A DNA stretch of 64,000 nucleotides, from assembly GCA_025618425.1 (NCBI GenBank), contig CM046836.1, forward strand, positions 14,324,738 to 14,388,737. The letters are read 5' to 3'. The notes beneath the pieces are model-generated. The model was not told the origin of the DNA and did not search any database. It saw only the letters and a program-made list of their open reading frames with translations. Both the position numbers and the translations under genes were made by a program. Source of the DNA: Heliocidaris tuberculata (taxonomy: Eukaryota; Echinodermata; Echinoidea; Camarodonta; Echinometridae). Below are positions 10,256 to 22,014 of this stretch, one piece after another; position 1 is the first letter of the stretch; each line of letters begins with the position of its first letter.

Positions 10256-10550
10256 CTATAGCAGAACTGCAGATCAGGACAACAGGCTCTGTCTGCTGAC
10301 AGCCTTGCATACTCCTCTGGAGTTGTGCAGTCTGCCTGAAGGTCATACTTCAGTATTTCCAGTGCTGAGCTTGGAGAGTGACCAGCTCTGAAAAGTTGAA
10401 AAGTTGAAGCAGTTTTTCCTTGGTCTCATCTCCTACATCCCTCTCTCTGAGAGCATCAGCACTGGCCATTTCATGGTTGTGGATCCACTGAAGCACAACC
10501 AGTGTTGGGAATCCCTCCCCAATGTGGATGTCTCCAGATTTGTCACATCA
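10256..10550 (-). pseudogene. transposase gene exon 4, with an 8-bp duplication frameshift
   Basis: The upstream half reads GEGFPTLVVLQWIHNHEMAS in one frame. The downstream half reads GHSPSSALEILKYDLQ in another and ends FCY plus two bases at a TATAG|GTACAT donor, which joins exon 5 in phase (R-L-F-Y-K). The frame changes at 10389-10404, where TGAAAAGT is present twice in tandem on the plus strand; with one copy the two halves would be in register. The upstream edge (about 10550) is approximate because no AG acceptor gives the required phase. Confidence 0.6.
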
Positions 10551-11164
10551 TAAATGAACAAAATGAAAAACTGAATAAATGGAAAGAGAGAAGTCTTCCT
10601 GAAATGAAAATTACCTGTCACAATGTTCATCTAACACAATAAAATATATCTCTATGATTCTGATATATCATCTTTCCTAGCAGTGTAAATGTTAACATTC
10701 TTGCAGATTTTTTTCAGAATAATTAATTTTCCCTAGGACTTATTTTTATTCAACTCATTTATTAACTATATATTTTACAGCTTTTGAATTCAGCTACAAT
10801 GCATACTCGGGGATAAGAATATGTTCCCCAAGGATGTATACACCATGGGACCGCAGCAGGCAGTTGCCCCCCCCCCCCCCAGTAGAGCAAAATCTATTGA
10901 ATATTTTAATAAGACAAAAGAAAATTGTACATTTTCAAAGACACATATGGAACTTCGATCCTTTCGATTTTCTTTGCTTTATAACATTTAAACAGAGGGA
11001 ACTGACTGCATGCAGTCGATGTGGCACACAGTTTATGTGAACACGCCCTCATCTTCCTTTAATCAAAGCTATCCTGTTGAAATTCAATACTTTTATCTTG
11101 CCTAAAAATGTATATTTCATAGAGGTACACTGTACTTCTTCGTAAATGATTAATATCATCTCAC
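10551..11164. other. intron sequence, no gene seen
   Basis: AT-rich intron between transposase exons 3 and 4 with a poly-C run at about 10867-10880. No further exon was recognised. Confidence 0.5.
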
Positions 11165-11301
11165 CGGTTTCTTCCACGTTTGTCACTTGCTCTCTTTACT
11201 ATGATAGCCATTGTGCTTGGACAATTTGTGTTCTTGGATCCTCTCCTGAAATCTGCAGTGGCAGACCTTGGACGGGTGTTATGATGGCAGTGCATATCAA
11301 C
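11165..11301 (-). CDS. transposase gene exon 3 (Cys/His zinc-binding segment)
   Basis: A 137-nt exon between a TTATTCTAG acceptor and a CCG|GTGAGA donor. It starts in phase 0 and leaves two bases. It encodes VDMHCHHNT near its start and KNTNCPSTM in its middle. The ordered Cys and His residues suggest a metal-binding module just ahead of the transposase core. Confidence 0.65.
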
Positions 11302-11803
11302 CTAGAATAAAACACATTTTTAAAAATGCATTTATACTTAGGGATAAGAATTTGTAATTCCCACAAGTTTAGTAAATCTGTAAAAGAATCACTTTACATT
11401 CCTGAATTCTAAAGATAAAATTTATTCTAAAAAGAACAACTAGTAATACTCACAGGAAATGTCCAAATACTGGCATATAATTCACCCCCTCCCAAATCAA
11501 ATATCTGTGAGTGTCAATCAATAATACAGTTGCCTCCTCTTATTAGGGATTCACTTAAATGGAACAGAAAGCAAGTGTAATAGATAAAGAAGTAAATCAA
11601 ATGTCTAAATAACAGCTCTACAATATTATTTGAACATTTCCAACACACTTTCTTTGCATCGCTTAGATAGGACGAAACATCAGAAAATCGGGTCTGAAAA
11701 GGACACATGCCTGTCACTGAGTGACTCCCCGGGTGCCCATCCCCTTCCCATCCCCCTAACAAAAAGGATCTAACCTAAAATGTAAGCTTCATAGTGTACA
11801 TAC

Positions 11804-12013
11804 CTTAAAAGCGATCTTCCTTCCATATTTAGGATAGGTTTTGCTTATTCTCCATGTTCCCAATGATGATTCTTCAAACTTCTTGACCCATGCTTTGACT
11901 TCTTCTGAAGTTTGGCATGGCAGTCGAAACTTGCACACAATCCCACTTCTTCCTGTTTCCTCATACTGACATACTTTGTAGCCAGATCCTGGTGACAATT
12001 CAGGAAGGATAGC
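11804..12013 (-). CDS. transposase gene exon 2
   Basis: An exactly 70-codon exon, phase 0 at both ends, between a TTATGTAG acceptor and an AAG|GTATGT donor. It encodes YKVCQYEETGRSGIVCKFRL and then a Trp/Arg/Lys-rich stretch ending KYGRKIAFK. This is the kind of N-terminal segment that precedes the Cys/His region in invertebrate SWIM/MULE proteins. Confidence 0.65.
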
Positions 12014-13712
12014 CTACATAAGGAAAATACATACATTTATTCTTAAGTGATTATGGTGAAAATATATGGAAAAGGGTCCACGCCATTCTGGAAAAGAAAA
12101 AAATGTATTTAAAAAATAGTCCAAGGCCAAGCTAGGGGCATTGCTACATCACCTCAACCCTGTTTTGGGACATATACAATGTTTTTTTTATTGGTTTCTT
12201 GTCAACATAAAGGTGCTTAATCCAAAAACCGCTGGGTGCCAGATCTGAAACCTTGAGTGTTTTTTTTTTTTAATGTAAATATCCAAGATGGGTGCCATGA
12301 CGTCAAAGTAATCAATATAAAGGAGCTAAATGCAAATGTACGAAGTGCCAGCAGTGAAACACTGAGCACACCTCTAAAAAATTGCAAATTCAAAATGGCC
12401 ACCACAACGCAATAAATTTATAACATCATTTCATTTAACCAGTCTGTAACATACACATTGGATTTTTATTTTCATATTACTCCACAGGGTACTACTTCAT
12501 ACATTCACATCCAGCCAAAATGGAAATTAATTTTCATAAGTTTACCTTATATATTCCAGCACATTTCATTGATGCTTAACATAATTAATAACCCCCCCCC
12601 CCCGAAAAAAAAAAATGTTCAAGTAAGAGAGTAGATATAGCATGCACATTTCCAAAGTGGACAAACCACTTTTCCAATGTAAATTTCTAGATGTGTTTCA
12701 CTACTCATCCTTGTAATGTGCAAAGATATGGTGACTCCTGTTTTACTGCAACTTGGAAGTTCTAGCAGAGATAGCATTCAACATATGCATGTACCCCCAA
12801 CTTCCCCAAGTAATGACCAGTTTGGCCTTAACTTTTAAAGGGGCTCAAATTGTCCTCCTACTCTCCCCTCTACTAGATCTATACCTAGACAGATCTATGT
12901 GAATTACTGTCCAAGCTTAACTGCATCTGATGAACATCTACCTAGTCCTATAACTTACAACCAAGCAAGAGAGAGGAGAAAAGAAGAGGAAAAGTACAAT
13001 AGATTGTGTGATACCTACACTACAGGTCTAGCCTTAGATGGCAGTGACATGGTTAAATACAAAATGAACATGAGAGTGGAACCTGTAAGGAACTGGTACT
13101 GTAGGCCAGTAACAATTAGAACCTGTAATAATATATGAATAATGTGTGTAGACTCTACATACATGTACATGTTCATGTGTGTGGAAGTGTGAGGGGGTGG
13201 GTGTGAGGGTGTGTTAGTGTGTGTTAAAAGTTATTCTGTATTCACAGGCTAAGATAACTTAGGTAGCCTTCTTCTCAAACTGTTTTGTGCCTTTTCTTGT
13301 CCAAAGATTTCCAGTAACACTGTCAGAGGTTAAGTCACAGAGAGTCTACTAATTCATAAAAATCACAGTTAACCCTTAACCTACTTAACTCTTCACTCGG
13401 ACTCTCATTCTACTAGTAAAGCAGTAACTTACTGATTGCGAGTCACACTCACAAGCCCAACCAAGCATGGACATGGCACATGCAAGTCATGTACATTTCT
13501 ACCACTACTAGAGTAACACTAACAGTAGGCCTATGTTTCACTTCGTAATCTTCTGCCTACACTAACTAAACGTGGTACGTTCGTTACACACTAACTTGGT
13601 ATTACTCTGAGGATGACCGAGCTAGTCTTTGACAGTAAGAAAGAAAAAGAGTTTTACTACTAAACAAACAAAAATTAACTCATAATATTTTTCGAAAATT
13701 CCATTATCTTAC
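12014..13712. other. intron 1 of the transposase gene
   Basis: No coding sequence recognised. It holds a poly-C/poly-A junction at about 12590-12615 and a GT-rich stretch near 13165-13230. Short open frames here lack domain or splice support. Confidence 0.5.
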
Positions 13713-13784
13713 CTGCAGTCGAGGACAAGAATCAAGATCTCGACAAGAACCAACCCTGCACTCGCACACCGACGATGTCGGCAT
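13713..13784 (-). CDS. transposase gene exon 1
   Basis: Starts with ATG at 13784 and ends at a CAG|GTAAG donor, giving 24 codons in phase 0. The peptide is Cys-rich (MPTSSVCECRVGSC...). The ATG was chosen because it opens the frame that joins exon 2 without a stop. An upstream in-frame extension exists but adds nothing recognisable. Confidence 0.6.
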
Positions 13785-14086
13785 CTTCCTTCCTAATACC
13801 GACGTCGATTGCTCCTTCTCATTTGCTGTATATACATGCAAGGCACACGTACACAGTGACAAAATTTGCGCGACAAAGTTTCTCAGACGTGATTGGAAAA
13901 AACTTTTTCGCAAAAGTGTCCATCGCGCATGCGTGCAAAGCAACAGCTCGATAGATACGCCCATTTATGGTAATTAGCCCTCATCTCGCCTGGGGAAAAA
14001 AATAACGCAAACGGGACAGACGAATGGACAATCCAAAAACATTTGCCATTTTTAAATGGCAAAAAATGTGTAGCAAAGTTAGTTAC

Positions 14087-14254
14087 ATACGTGGTTTGCT
14101 GACACACAGGAACTTTCTCATTTCTGTAGATTTCCTCTGTACACTGTGCCCAGTTGCCAGATGGTTATCAAGATGCCTCACAGTCTTGTGGCACAGTTCA
14201 CACTCTTTGAGTGGCCGTCGTCTCTTTGGACTACTCTTCCGAGAAATAGGAACC
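14087..14254 (-). CDS. zinc-finger gene exon (C2H2-like finger 2)
   Basis: Acceptor TTTTTGTTCAG| at 14255 and donor TAT|GTAACT. It encodes VPISRKSSPKRRR and then CELCHKTVRHLDNHLATGH, with Cys-x2-Cys and His-x4-His spacing like a C2H2 finger. Its first base completes the Arg codon left by the exon at 14644-14773, so the two exons are in phase. Downstream it lies only about 300 bases before transposase exon 1, so it may belong to the same transcript or be a neighbouring remnant. No full-length protein could be assembled. Confidence 0.6.
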
Positions 14255-14643
14255 CTGAACAAAAAATAATTGTAGAAAGACAATAGAAATGCATCTTTTG
14301 TGATATTCCAATATTGAGGCCATTAAGCTAATAACAATACATCCTTGAGTAGGAGAAAAAGATAGGGTTAAGAGGGGTACCATAATGCTATACTGACAGT
14401 TTATCATATTCTATTAAAAGCATATTCATATAATCTCTCTTTTCACTTCTAAAATTAAATTCTCAACTGGATACTTCAGTGTAATGCAGGACCATTTTCC
14501 AGCAAATTAATGAAAGTGATTGTGCAAAGTTAATTTTCATGGTTTAACGGGTACATGTAGGTATATTAAACTAAGTACACAGTCTGAAAGTACAAAGTCT
14601 GTCAAAACATACAAACTGGTCAAATTTAATAAAAAGATTCCAC

Positions 14644-14773
14644 CTCAGAAACATTTCATTTCGCCATGTCATCTTCTCTTCATCCGACCATTCTGAATGT
14701 TTTCGCCTGACGTGGAGGGTCAGATGGCTGACCGGTGCACGACAGGCAATGCAGGTCCTCACGATCCTATTTT
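14644..14773 (-). CDS. zinc-finger gene exon (C2H2-like finger 1)
   Basis: Acceptor TTTCCCATTACAG| and donor CTGAG|GTGGAA. It encodes RTCIACRAPVSHLTLHVRRK and then HSEWSDEEKMTWRNEMFL, again Cys-x2-Cys with paired His. The basic finger pair suggests a DNA-binding protein, by family resemblance only. A second possible acceptor seven bases further in (AAAATAG|) would change the incoming phase, and I could not decide between them. Confidence 0.6.
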
Positions 14774-16334
14774 CTGTAATGGGAAAAAAAAAACATGCTA
14801 AAAATTCATTTCATTCTTAAATTATAAAATGAATTAATATATTTTAAGAAACATGTAAGGAATTCTGAATGAAGTACAGGCAAACAATATTTCTTTTATT
14901 AATCTTAATTGTAGACACAATCTGAATTAGAAACAAAGTATAAAGAGCAGGTATGGAATTTATATGACTCAAGTTCATGATAGCTACATTAACATGGCAA
15001 ATCATTATAATAAGAGTATAAAAGGATAAGTCATAACATTGTTAAACAATGAGAATAGCAAAAGGTCAGCCTTTCTTCATGAAAAATGCAATGATGACGA
15101 AAACACAAAAAGATTAATAAGAAAAAATAGACAATGTAAAATATTGTTTTTTGTAGAAATTGTTTAAAGCATTTTTTCAATTCAATAATTATATTGAAAG
15201 ATGAATATAGATATACACAACTTTCAAAGCACTGTAAAACTGTAAAAAATAATTATATGATATGAAAATCTGAAACCAGTGGTATTTCCTGGTTTTGCAT
15301 GGACCTTCTCCCATATTTTATTTTAAAGCCTATGTTCTACAGGCAAATACAAAAAAAAATTATCCACCAACTTCTTACTTTGGAGGGTCTTCCTGGAATT
15401 CATACAGAGGTATGAAAATATTGAAGAAAAAAAATGTTGCTAAATGATTTAAGCAGATGTGGTGTGTATCTGTAAATTTATATATGGCATTCCACCATTC
15501 TTAATCATTTGCCATGGTAAGCTTGGAATCATGAGATCATGAAATGAAAGTTATTTTGTATACATAAATCCACATACTAATTGCGGCTATTCACCTGTTG
15601 ACTACTGAATCTTCTCTTTCCCATGACATAATACGGGGGCTACCTTGTTCCAGTATACAAATATATATGACCATGAGTGTCTATTAAGAAACTGGTACCC
15701 GAATTGATGTGAATGCGACTAATTCTAAATGGGAATCCAGACAAATTCAATGTTTCCTGAGGGGTGCACCCCTGAACAAAAATGGTCACATTCTAGTCGC
15801 TGACAGCACAACAGTTTAACCAGACACTAAGACCTAGGCAGTATATATTTTATATGCATCATCCTTAGTTAATGCAGTGCAATCCAATCCAAAAGTTATT
15901 TAATATAGCGCATTTTCCTCGCGGTTACAAGGCACAAAGCATTGACATAATTCAAATAAATAACAAATACATCACGTGATTGCCCCGTGTGTATACAAGC
16001 AAGTACTAAATTTAGACATCATCACACCTATAACAATAGATGCACATACAATTCCTGACGTCACAATGCAGTATTCTCACTTTAATTGTGATGTCAGCCG
16101 TGAATATTATTGGTGAATATGAATATTAATCATATATCATGATGTCAGATGCTCATTTACATAAGGCTGGTGGGAATTGTATTTCATCACCTGATACGCG
16201 ATAAAGCAATTAGCTGTGCAGATTATAGGTATGACGATATAATGGGGAAGGGGCCAATAAGTCTAGTTGTGGAAAACGTTCTAAGGATACACTAGTATAG
16301 ACAGAATATTTTCATTCCAAGACTTTTTACTTAC
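14774..16334. other. intron or intergenic DNA with dispersed repeat fragments
   Basis: No exon was recognised between 14.78 and 16.33 kb. 15596-15655 is a relative of the TTAA repeat that surrounds the DIRS element. 15888-15945 ('tatagcgcattttcctcgcg') resembles the 3' end of a non-LTR element in reverse orientation. Confidence 0.5.
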
Positions 16335-16370
16335 ATTTCTTGGGTGACTTTTTCCCGTTCTGTTCTGGGG
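16335..16370 (-). other. candidate 36-nt micro-exon
   Basis: A strong acceptor (TTTTTCATCTAG|) and a strong donor (AAAT|GTAAGT) enclose 36 bases. In one frame they read Pro-Glu-Gln-Asn-Gly-Lys-Lys-Ser-Pro-Lys-Lys. It lies between the zinc-finger exons and the 243-bp array on the same strand. The exon is a multiple of three. Its join to the 14.77-kb exon is unresolved because two of the possible phases create a stop. Confidence 0.35.
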
Positions 16371-16746
16371 CTAGATGAAAAATGAAAATATGGAAAACTA
16401 TTTCACTGTGCGCTCATGAGCTGCCGAATAATATTCCTCCAACTAATATAGTGAGGACTGTACTTAAACAATTAAGCTTGCACAATTTAAATAAACCGGT
16501 ATTTCTGATGTAACCTTGTAGATTTTGATGAAAAAACAGAATACACTGATGAACTTCTAAAGATGACAGAAAACACTAAAATATTGTTATTGCACTCTCA
16601 AATGCTATTTTCACACTTAACAATGAAGAGGTGTTAGGACAAAAAATATTTCCCAAAGAAAAAAATAAAAGGGATTCCATAACTGTGATGCAATGTGCAA
16701 AAACCCAGAAAAGCTTAATAATATTAGGAAAGTACTGAGCAAAACT

Positions 16747-19700
16747 GAGAAGTACTTTTGGCTGAGTTGACTGTATATACACATGTGAAAAGGTCTCCAT
16801 GATCCTTTTTTTTTTTTGTCACAAGAATTTGACAAATAAACAAGACCATGCTTCAACAGAAAATTATGAATACTAAAAAGATGGGAAATATACTTGCATT
16901 GTGTATCCTCGGTATCAGAGAAGAGATCCCCATCCATATCCAACTCTTGATCTATGGTCAAAATACCAGGGTGCAGAAACATTTGGTGAAAGAATATTCA
17001 GGGGGGAGTTAACTGTATATACACATGTGAAAAGGTCACCATGATCCTTTTTTTTTTGTCAAAAAAAATTGACAAATAAACAAGACCATGCTTCAACATA
17101 AAATTATGAATACTAAAAAGATGGGAAATATACTTGCATTGTGTATCCTGGGTATCAGAGAAGAGGTCCCCATCCACATCCAACTCTTGATCTATGGTCA
17201 AAATACCAGGGTGCAGAAACATTTGGTGAAAGAATATTCAGGGGGGAGTTAACTGTATATATACATGTGAAAAGGTCACCATGATCCTTTTTTTTTTTTT
17301 GTCAAAAAAAATTGACAAATAAACAAGACCATGCTTTAACAGAAAATTATGAATACTAAAAAGATGGGAAATATACTTGCATTGTGTATCCTCGGTATCA
17401 GAGAAGAGATCCCCATCCCCATCCAACTCTTGATCTATGGTCAAAATACCAGGGTGCAAAAACATTTGGTGAAAGAATATTCAGGGGGGAGTTAACTGTA
17501 TATACACATGTGAAAAGGTCACCATGATCCTTTTTTTTTGTGATCAAAAAAATTTGACAAATAAACAAGACCATGCTTCAACAGAAAATTATGAATACTA
17601 AAAAGATTGGAAATATACTTGCATTGTGTATCCTCGGTATCAGAGAAGAGATCCCCATCCCCATCCAACTCTTGATCTATGGTCAAAATACCAGGGTGCA
17701 GAAACATTTGGTGAAAGAATATTCAGGGGGGAGTTAACTGTATATACACATGTGAAAAGGTCACCATGATCCTTTTTTTTTTGTGATCAAAAAAATTTGA
17801 CAAATAAACAAGACCATGCTTCAACAGAAAATTATGAATACTAAAAAGATGGGAAATATACTTGCATTGTGTATCCTCGGTATCAGAGAAGAGATCCCCA
17901 TCCCCATCCAACTCTTGATCTATGGTCAAAATACCAGGGTGCAGAAACATTTGGTGAAAGAATATTCAGGGGGGAGTTAACTGTATATACACATGTGAAA
18001 AGGTCACCATGATCCTTTTTTTTTTGTGATCAAAAAAATTTGACAAATAAACAAGACCATGCTTCAACAGAAAATTATGAATACTAAAAAGATTGGAAAT
18101 ATACTTGCATTGTGTATCCTCGGTATCAGAGAAGAGATCCCCATCCCCATCCAACTCTTAATCTATGGTCAAAATACCAGGGTGCAGAAACATTTGGTGA
18201 AAGAATATTCAGGGGGGAGTTAACTGTATATACACATGTGAAAAGGTCACCATGATCCTTTTTTTTTTTGTGATCAAAAAAATTTGACAAATAAACAAAG
18301 ACCATGCTTCAACAGAAAATTATGAATACTAAAAAGATTGGAAATATACTTGCATTGTGTATCCTCGGTATCAGAGAAGAGATCCCCATCCCCATCCAAC
18401 TCTTGATCTATGGTCAAAATACCAGGGTGCAGAAACATTTGGTGAAAGAATATTCAGGGGGGAGTTAACTGTATATACACATGTGAAAAGGTCACCATGA
18501 TCCTTTTTTTTTTGTGATCCAAAAAAATTTGACAAATAAACAAGACCATGCTTCAACAGAAAATTATGAATACTAAAAAGATGGGAAATATACTTGCATT
18601 GTGTATCCTCGGTATCAGAGAAGAGATCCCCATCCCCATCCAACTCTTGATCTATGGTCAAAATACCAGGGTGCAGAAACATTTGGTGAAAGAATATTCA
18701 GGGGGGAGTTAACTGTATATACACATGTGAAAAGGTCACCATGATCCTTTTTTTTTTGTGATCAAAAAAATTTGACAAATAAACAAGACCATGCTTCAAC
18801 AGAAAATTATGAATACTAAAAAGATTGGAAATATACTTGCATTGTGTATCCTCGGTATCAGAGAAGAGATCCCCATCCCCATCCAACTCTTGATCTATGG
18901 TCAAAATACCAGGGTGCAGAAACATTTGGTGAAAGAATATTCAGGGGGGAGTTAACTGTATATACACATGTGAAAAGGTCACCATGATCCTTTTTTTTTT
19001 GTGATCAAAAAAATTTGACAAATAAACAAGACCATGCTTCAACAGAAAATTATGAATACTAAAAAGATGGGAAATATACTTGCATTGTGTATCCTCGGTA
19101 TCAGAGAAGAGATCCCCATCCCCATCCAACTCTTAATCTATGGTCAAAATACCAGGGTGCAGAAACATTTGGTGAAAGAATATTCAGGGGGGAGTTAACT
19201 GTATATACACATGTGAAAAGGTCACCATGATCCTTTTTTTTTTTGTGATCAAAAAAATTTGACAAATAAACAAGACCATGCTTCAACAGAAAATTATGAA
19301 TACTAAAAAGATTGGAAATATACTTGCATTGTGTATCCTCGGTATCAGAGAAGAGATCCCCATCCCCATCCAACTCTTGATCTATGGTCAAAATACCAGG
19401 GTGCAGAAACATTTGGTGAAAGAATATTCAGGGGGGAGTTAACTGTATATACACATGTGAAAAGGTCACCATGATCCTTTTTTTTTTGTGATCAAAAAAA
19501 TTTGACAAATAAACAAGACCATGCTTCAACAGAAAATTATGAATACTAAAAAGATTGGAAATATACTTGCATTGTGTATCCTCGGTATCAGAGAAGAGAT
19601 CCCCATCCCCATCCAACTCTTGATCTATGGTCAAAATACCAGGGTGCAGAAACATTTGGTGAAAGAATATTCAGGGGGGAGTTAACTGTATATACACATG

Positions 19701-20896
19701 TGAAAAGGTCACCATGATCCTTTTTTTTTTGTGATCAAAAAAATTTGACAAATAAACTAGACCATGCTTCAACAGAAAATTATGAATACTAAAAAGATGG
19801 GAAATATACTTGCATTGTGTATCCTCGGTATCAAAGAAGAGATCCCCATCCCCATCCAACTCTTGATCTATGGTCAAAATACCAGGGTGCAGAAACATTT
19901 GGTGAAAGAATATTCAGGGGGGAGTTAACTGTATATACACATGTGAAAAGGTCACCATGATCCTTTTTTTTTTGTGATCAAAAAAATTTGACAAATAAAC
20001 AAGACCATGCTTCAACAGAAAATTATGAATACTAAAAAGATGGGAAATATACTTGCATTGTGTATCCTCGGTATCAGAGAAGAGATCCCCATCCCCATCC
20101 AACTCTTAATCTATGGTCAAAATACCAGGGTGCAGAAACATTTGGTGAAAGAATATTCAGGGGGGAGTTAACTGTATATACACATGTGAAAAGGTCACCA
20201 TGATCCTTTTTTTTTTGTGATCAAAAAAATTTGACAAATAAACAAGACCATGCTTCAACAGAAAATTATGAATACTAAAAAGATTGGAAATATACTTGCA
20301 TTGTGTATCCTCGGTATCAGAGAAGAGATCCCCATCCCCATCCAACTCTTGATCTATGGTCAAAATACCAGGGTGCAGAAACATTTGGTGAAAGAATATT
20401 CAGGGGGGAGTTAACTGTATATACACATGTGAAAAGGTCACCATGATCCTTTTTTTTTTTGTGATCAAAAAAATTTGACAAATAAACAAGACCATGCTTC
20501 AACAGAAAATTATGAATACTAAAAAGATTGGAAATATACTTGCATTGTGTATCCTCGGTATCAGAGAAGAGATCCCCATCCCCATCCAACTCTTGATCTA
20601 TGGTCAAAATACCAGGGTGCAGAAACATTTGGTGAAAGAATATTCAGGGGGGAGTTAACTGTATATACACATGTGAAAAGGTCACCATGATCCTTTTTTT
20701 TTTGTGATCAAAAAAATTTGACAAATAAACAAGACCATGCTTCAACAGAAAATTATGAATACTAAAAAGATGGGAAATATACTTGCATTGTGTATCCTCG
20801 GTATCAGAGAAGAGATCCCCATCCCCATCCAACTCTTGATCTATGGTCAAAATACCAGGGTGCAGAAACATTTGGTGAAAGAATATTCAGGGGGGA
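16747..20896 (-). repeat. tandem array of about 17 copies of a 243-bp unit, each with an exon-like segment
   Basis: Highly similar units repeat every 240-245 bases, for example at each GAACATTTGGTGAAAG near 16979, 17219, 17463, 17702 and onward to 20872. The first three copies are the most diverged. Each unit on the minus strand has a polypyrimidine tract and ACCATAG acceptor, the acidic peptide DQELDGDGDLFSDTEDTQ, and then CAATGCAAGTATAT, which offers a GT donor (CAA|GTATAT) or a GC donor (AAT|GCAAGT). An A/T tract (CCTTTTTTTTT) varies in length between copies. It is probably an amplified exon plus flanking intron of the zinc-finger gene or a minisatellite derived from one. Whether any copy is spliced is unknown. 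Confidence 0.9.
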
Positions 20897-20941
20897 GGAG
20901 TAGGAACACTCAACATATAAACATGAATAATACAATCACAT

Positions 20942-21490
20942 TTGCAAACACAATTGCTCTTTTCTTCTTCTCATACAAATGTAGAAGTACAGCTGCCTTC
21001 AGAGATGATTGCCCTGATCAAATCTAATAGATTTATTGCCACTCCAGTGTGCACACATGTACCAGGTTTGAAGTTGATCCATCAAATAGTTCTTCAGATC
21101 ATTGCAAGAACAAGTTTTGATAAAATAGCACAAAAGAATGGCTCGATTGGTCCCACAGGTAGATTTCAATACACCCAATACACTGCGGAAGTGCTTAGAA
21201 GATTAAATTGGGTACCTCTTGAAGAGCGATGGCAATTTCAAATGTGCAAAAGGGTCTTCAATTCCATACAGGGAGAAGCTCCAACTTACCTTTTGGACTT
21301 GTTCCCAAGATGGTGTGATGTTCATTCCCATAACACTAAAAATGCTCTGACCTATGGAATCTTGGTTCCACAGGTGCACACCAAGGCAGGGAAGAAAGCT
21401 TTTTCCCGCCATGGTTCATGCCTGTGGAATCAACTCCCGATTGATGTCAAAAATTCCACAACAGATTTTTTTTTTACTGCCTCATAGGTA
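20942..21490 (+). pseudogene. non-LTR retrotransposon (LINE) ORF2 C-terminal fragment
   Basis: A plus-strand frame of 181 codons. The part from about 21.17 kb resembles the C-terminal region after RT in CR1/L2/Jockey-like elements: VLRRLNWVPLEERWQFQMCK, FNSIQGEAPTYLLDLF, VHTKAGKKAFSRHGSCLWNQ, LPIDVKNSTT. It ends abruptly in Phe residues and a stop. No RT core is present upstream, where the 243-bp array ends, so it is a 5'-truncated remnant. Confidence 0.7.
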
Positions 21491-21965
21491 CGCTCACCTT
21501 AATGACTAAAATAAGTTTATTGTTTTGGAACTCTGTATTTAATACCCCACGTAGTATAACATTCTAATACTCCTATCATTTGATGTATCTCTTCTCTCCA
21601 TTCAAGCTCTTCACTTTTACTACATCCTGATCTCTTCCCCTCTTTCTCTTTGTTTCTTTCTTTCTGTTTATCTCTCTCTCTCCCTCTATCTAGTACATTA
21701 TTTTTAATCACATAGCAGAATTTTAAGAAAGGTAGAGTGTAATTAATAACTTAATTCGTTTTCTTTTTTCTATTCATGAATATAAACTACAAGGCAGTAG
21801 TAAAAGCAATTGCAATTATTTTGTTACATTCATTTCTTGAGTTTATTTTTTTTATGAAAAAAGAATGAGTGCTTTAACAATAGAAAGTGATGTTATACAT
21901 GTAGGTCCAAATTATGCATGTCATATCAAAATCAAAGTTAAAAATATAATGTTGTTTAAAGATAC
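21491..21965. other. AT-rich spacer, no gene seen
   Basis: Pyrimidine-rich then AT-rich DNA. It may be an insertion that separates the LINE fragment at 20.94-21.49 kb from the LINE-tail sequence at 22.28-22.44 kb. Confidence 0.4.
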
Positions 21966-22014
21966 CTTCCATCTGGTGCACAAATGACAACAGCCCACTG
22001 CCACTTTGCAAACT
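21966..22014 (-). other. candidate 49-nt exon
   Basis: Acceptor TTCTGCTTTTCAG| and donor GGAAG|GTATCT enclose a minus-strand segment reading EFAKWQWAVVICAPDG in one frame. Splice signals are good. The product is not recognised. It lies upstream of the 243-bp array on the same strand and could be an early exon of the zinc-finger gene. Confidence 0.35.

Larger units (their letters stand above)
998..13784 (-). pseudogene. MULE-type transposase gene with SWIM zinc finger, multi-exon, frameshifted
   Basis: Minus-strand gene assembled from five exon blocks: 13713-13784, 11804-12013, 11165-11301, about 10256-10550 and 998-2900. The first three are joined by GT-AG introns with matching phase. The product looks like a Mutator-like (MULE) transposase: an N-terminal Cys/His zinc-binding region, then a DDE-type core, then a SWIM zinc finger. 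Such transposases act in the nucleus on transposon ends; some relatives are domesticated. The fourth block carries an 8-bp tandem duplication (10389-10404) that shifts the frame, and I find no canonical AG acceptor in the expected frame at its upstream edge. The last intron (2901-10255) contains a palindromic TTAA element and a full DIRS element. I infer a recently decaying transposase gene. A sequencing or haplotype artefact at the duplication is the alternative. Confidence 0.7.

Noticed and set aside
16747..20896. CRISPR-like or protein-repeat array
   Set aside because: The 243-bp unit is repeated whole without distinct spacers, and the genome is eukaryotic. The 62-103-codon frames contain stops between units and are not a continuous repeat protein.
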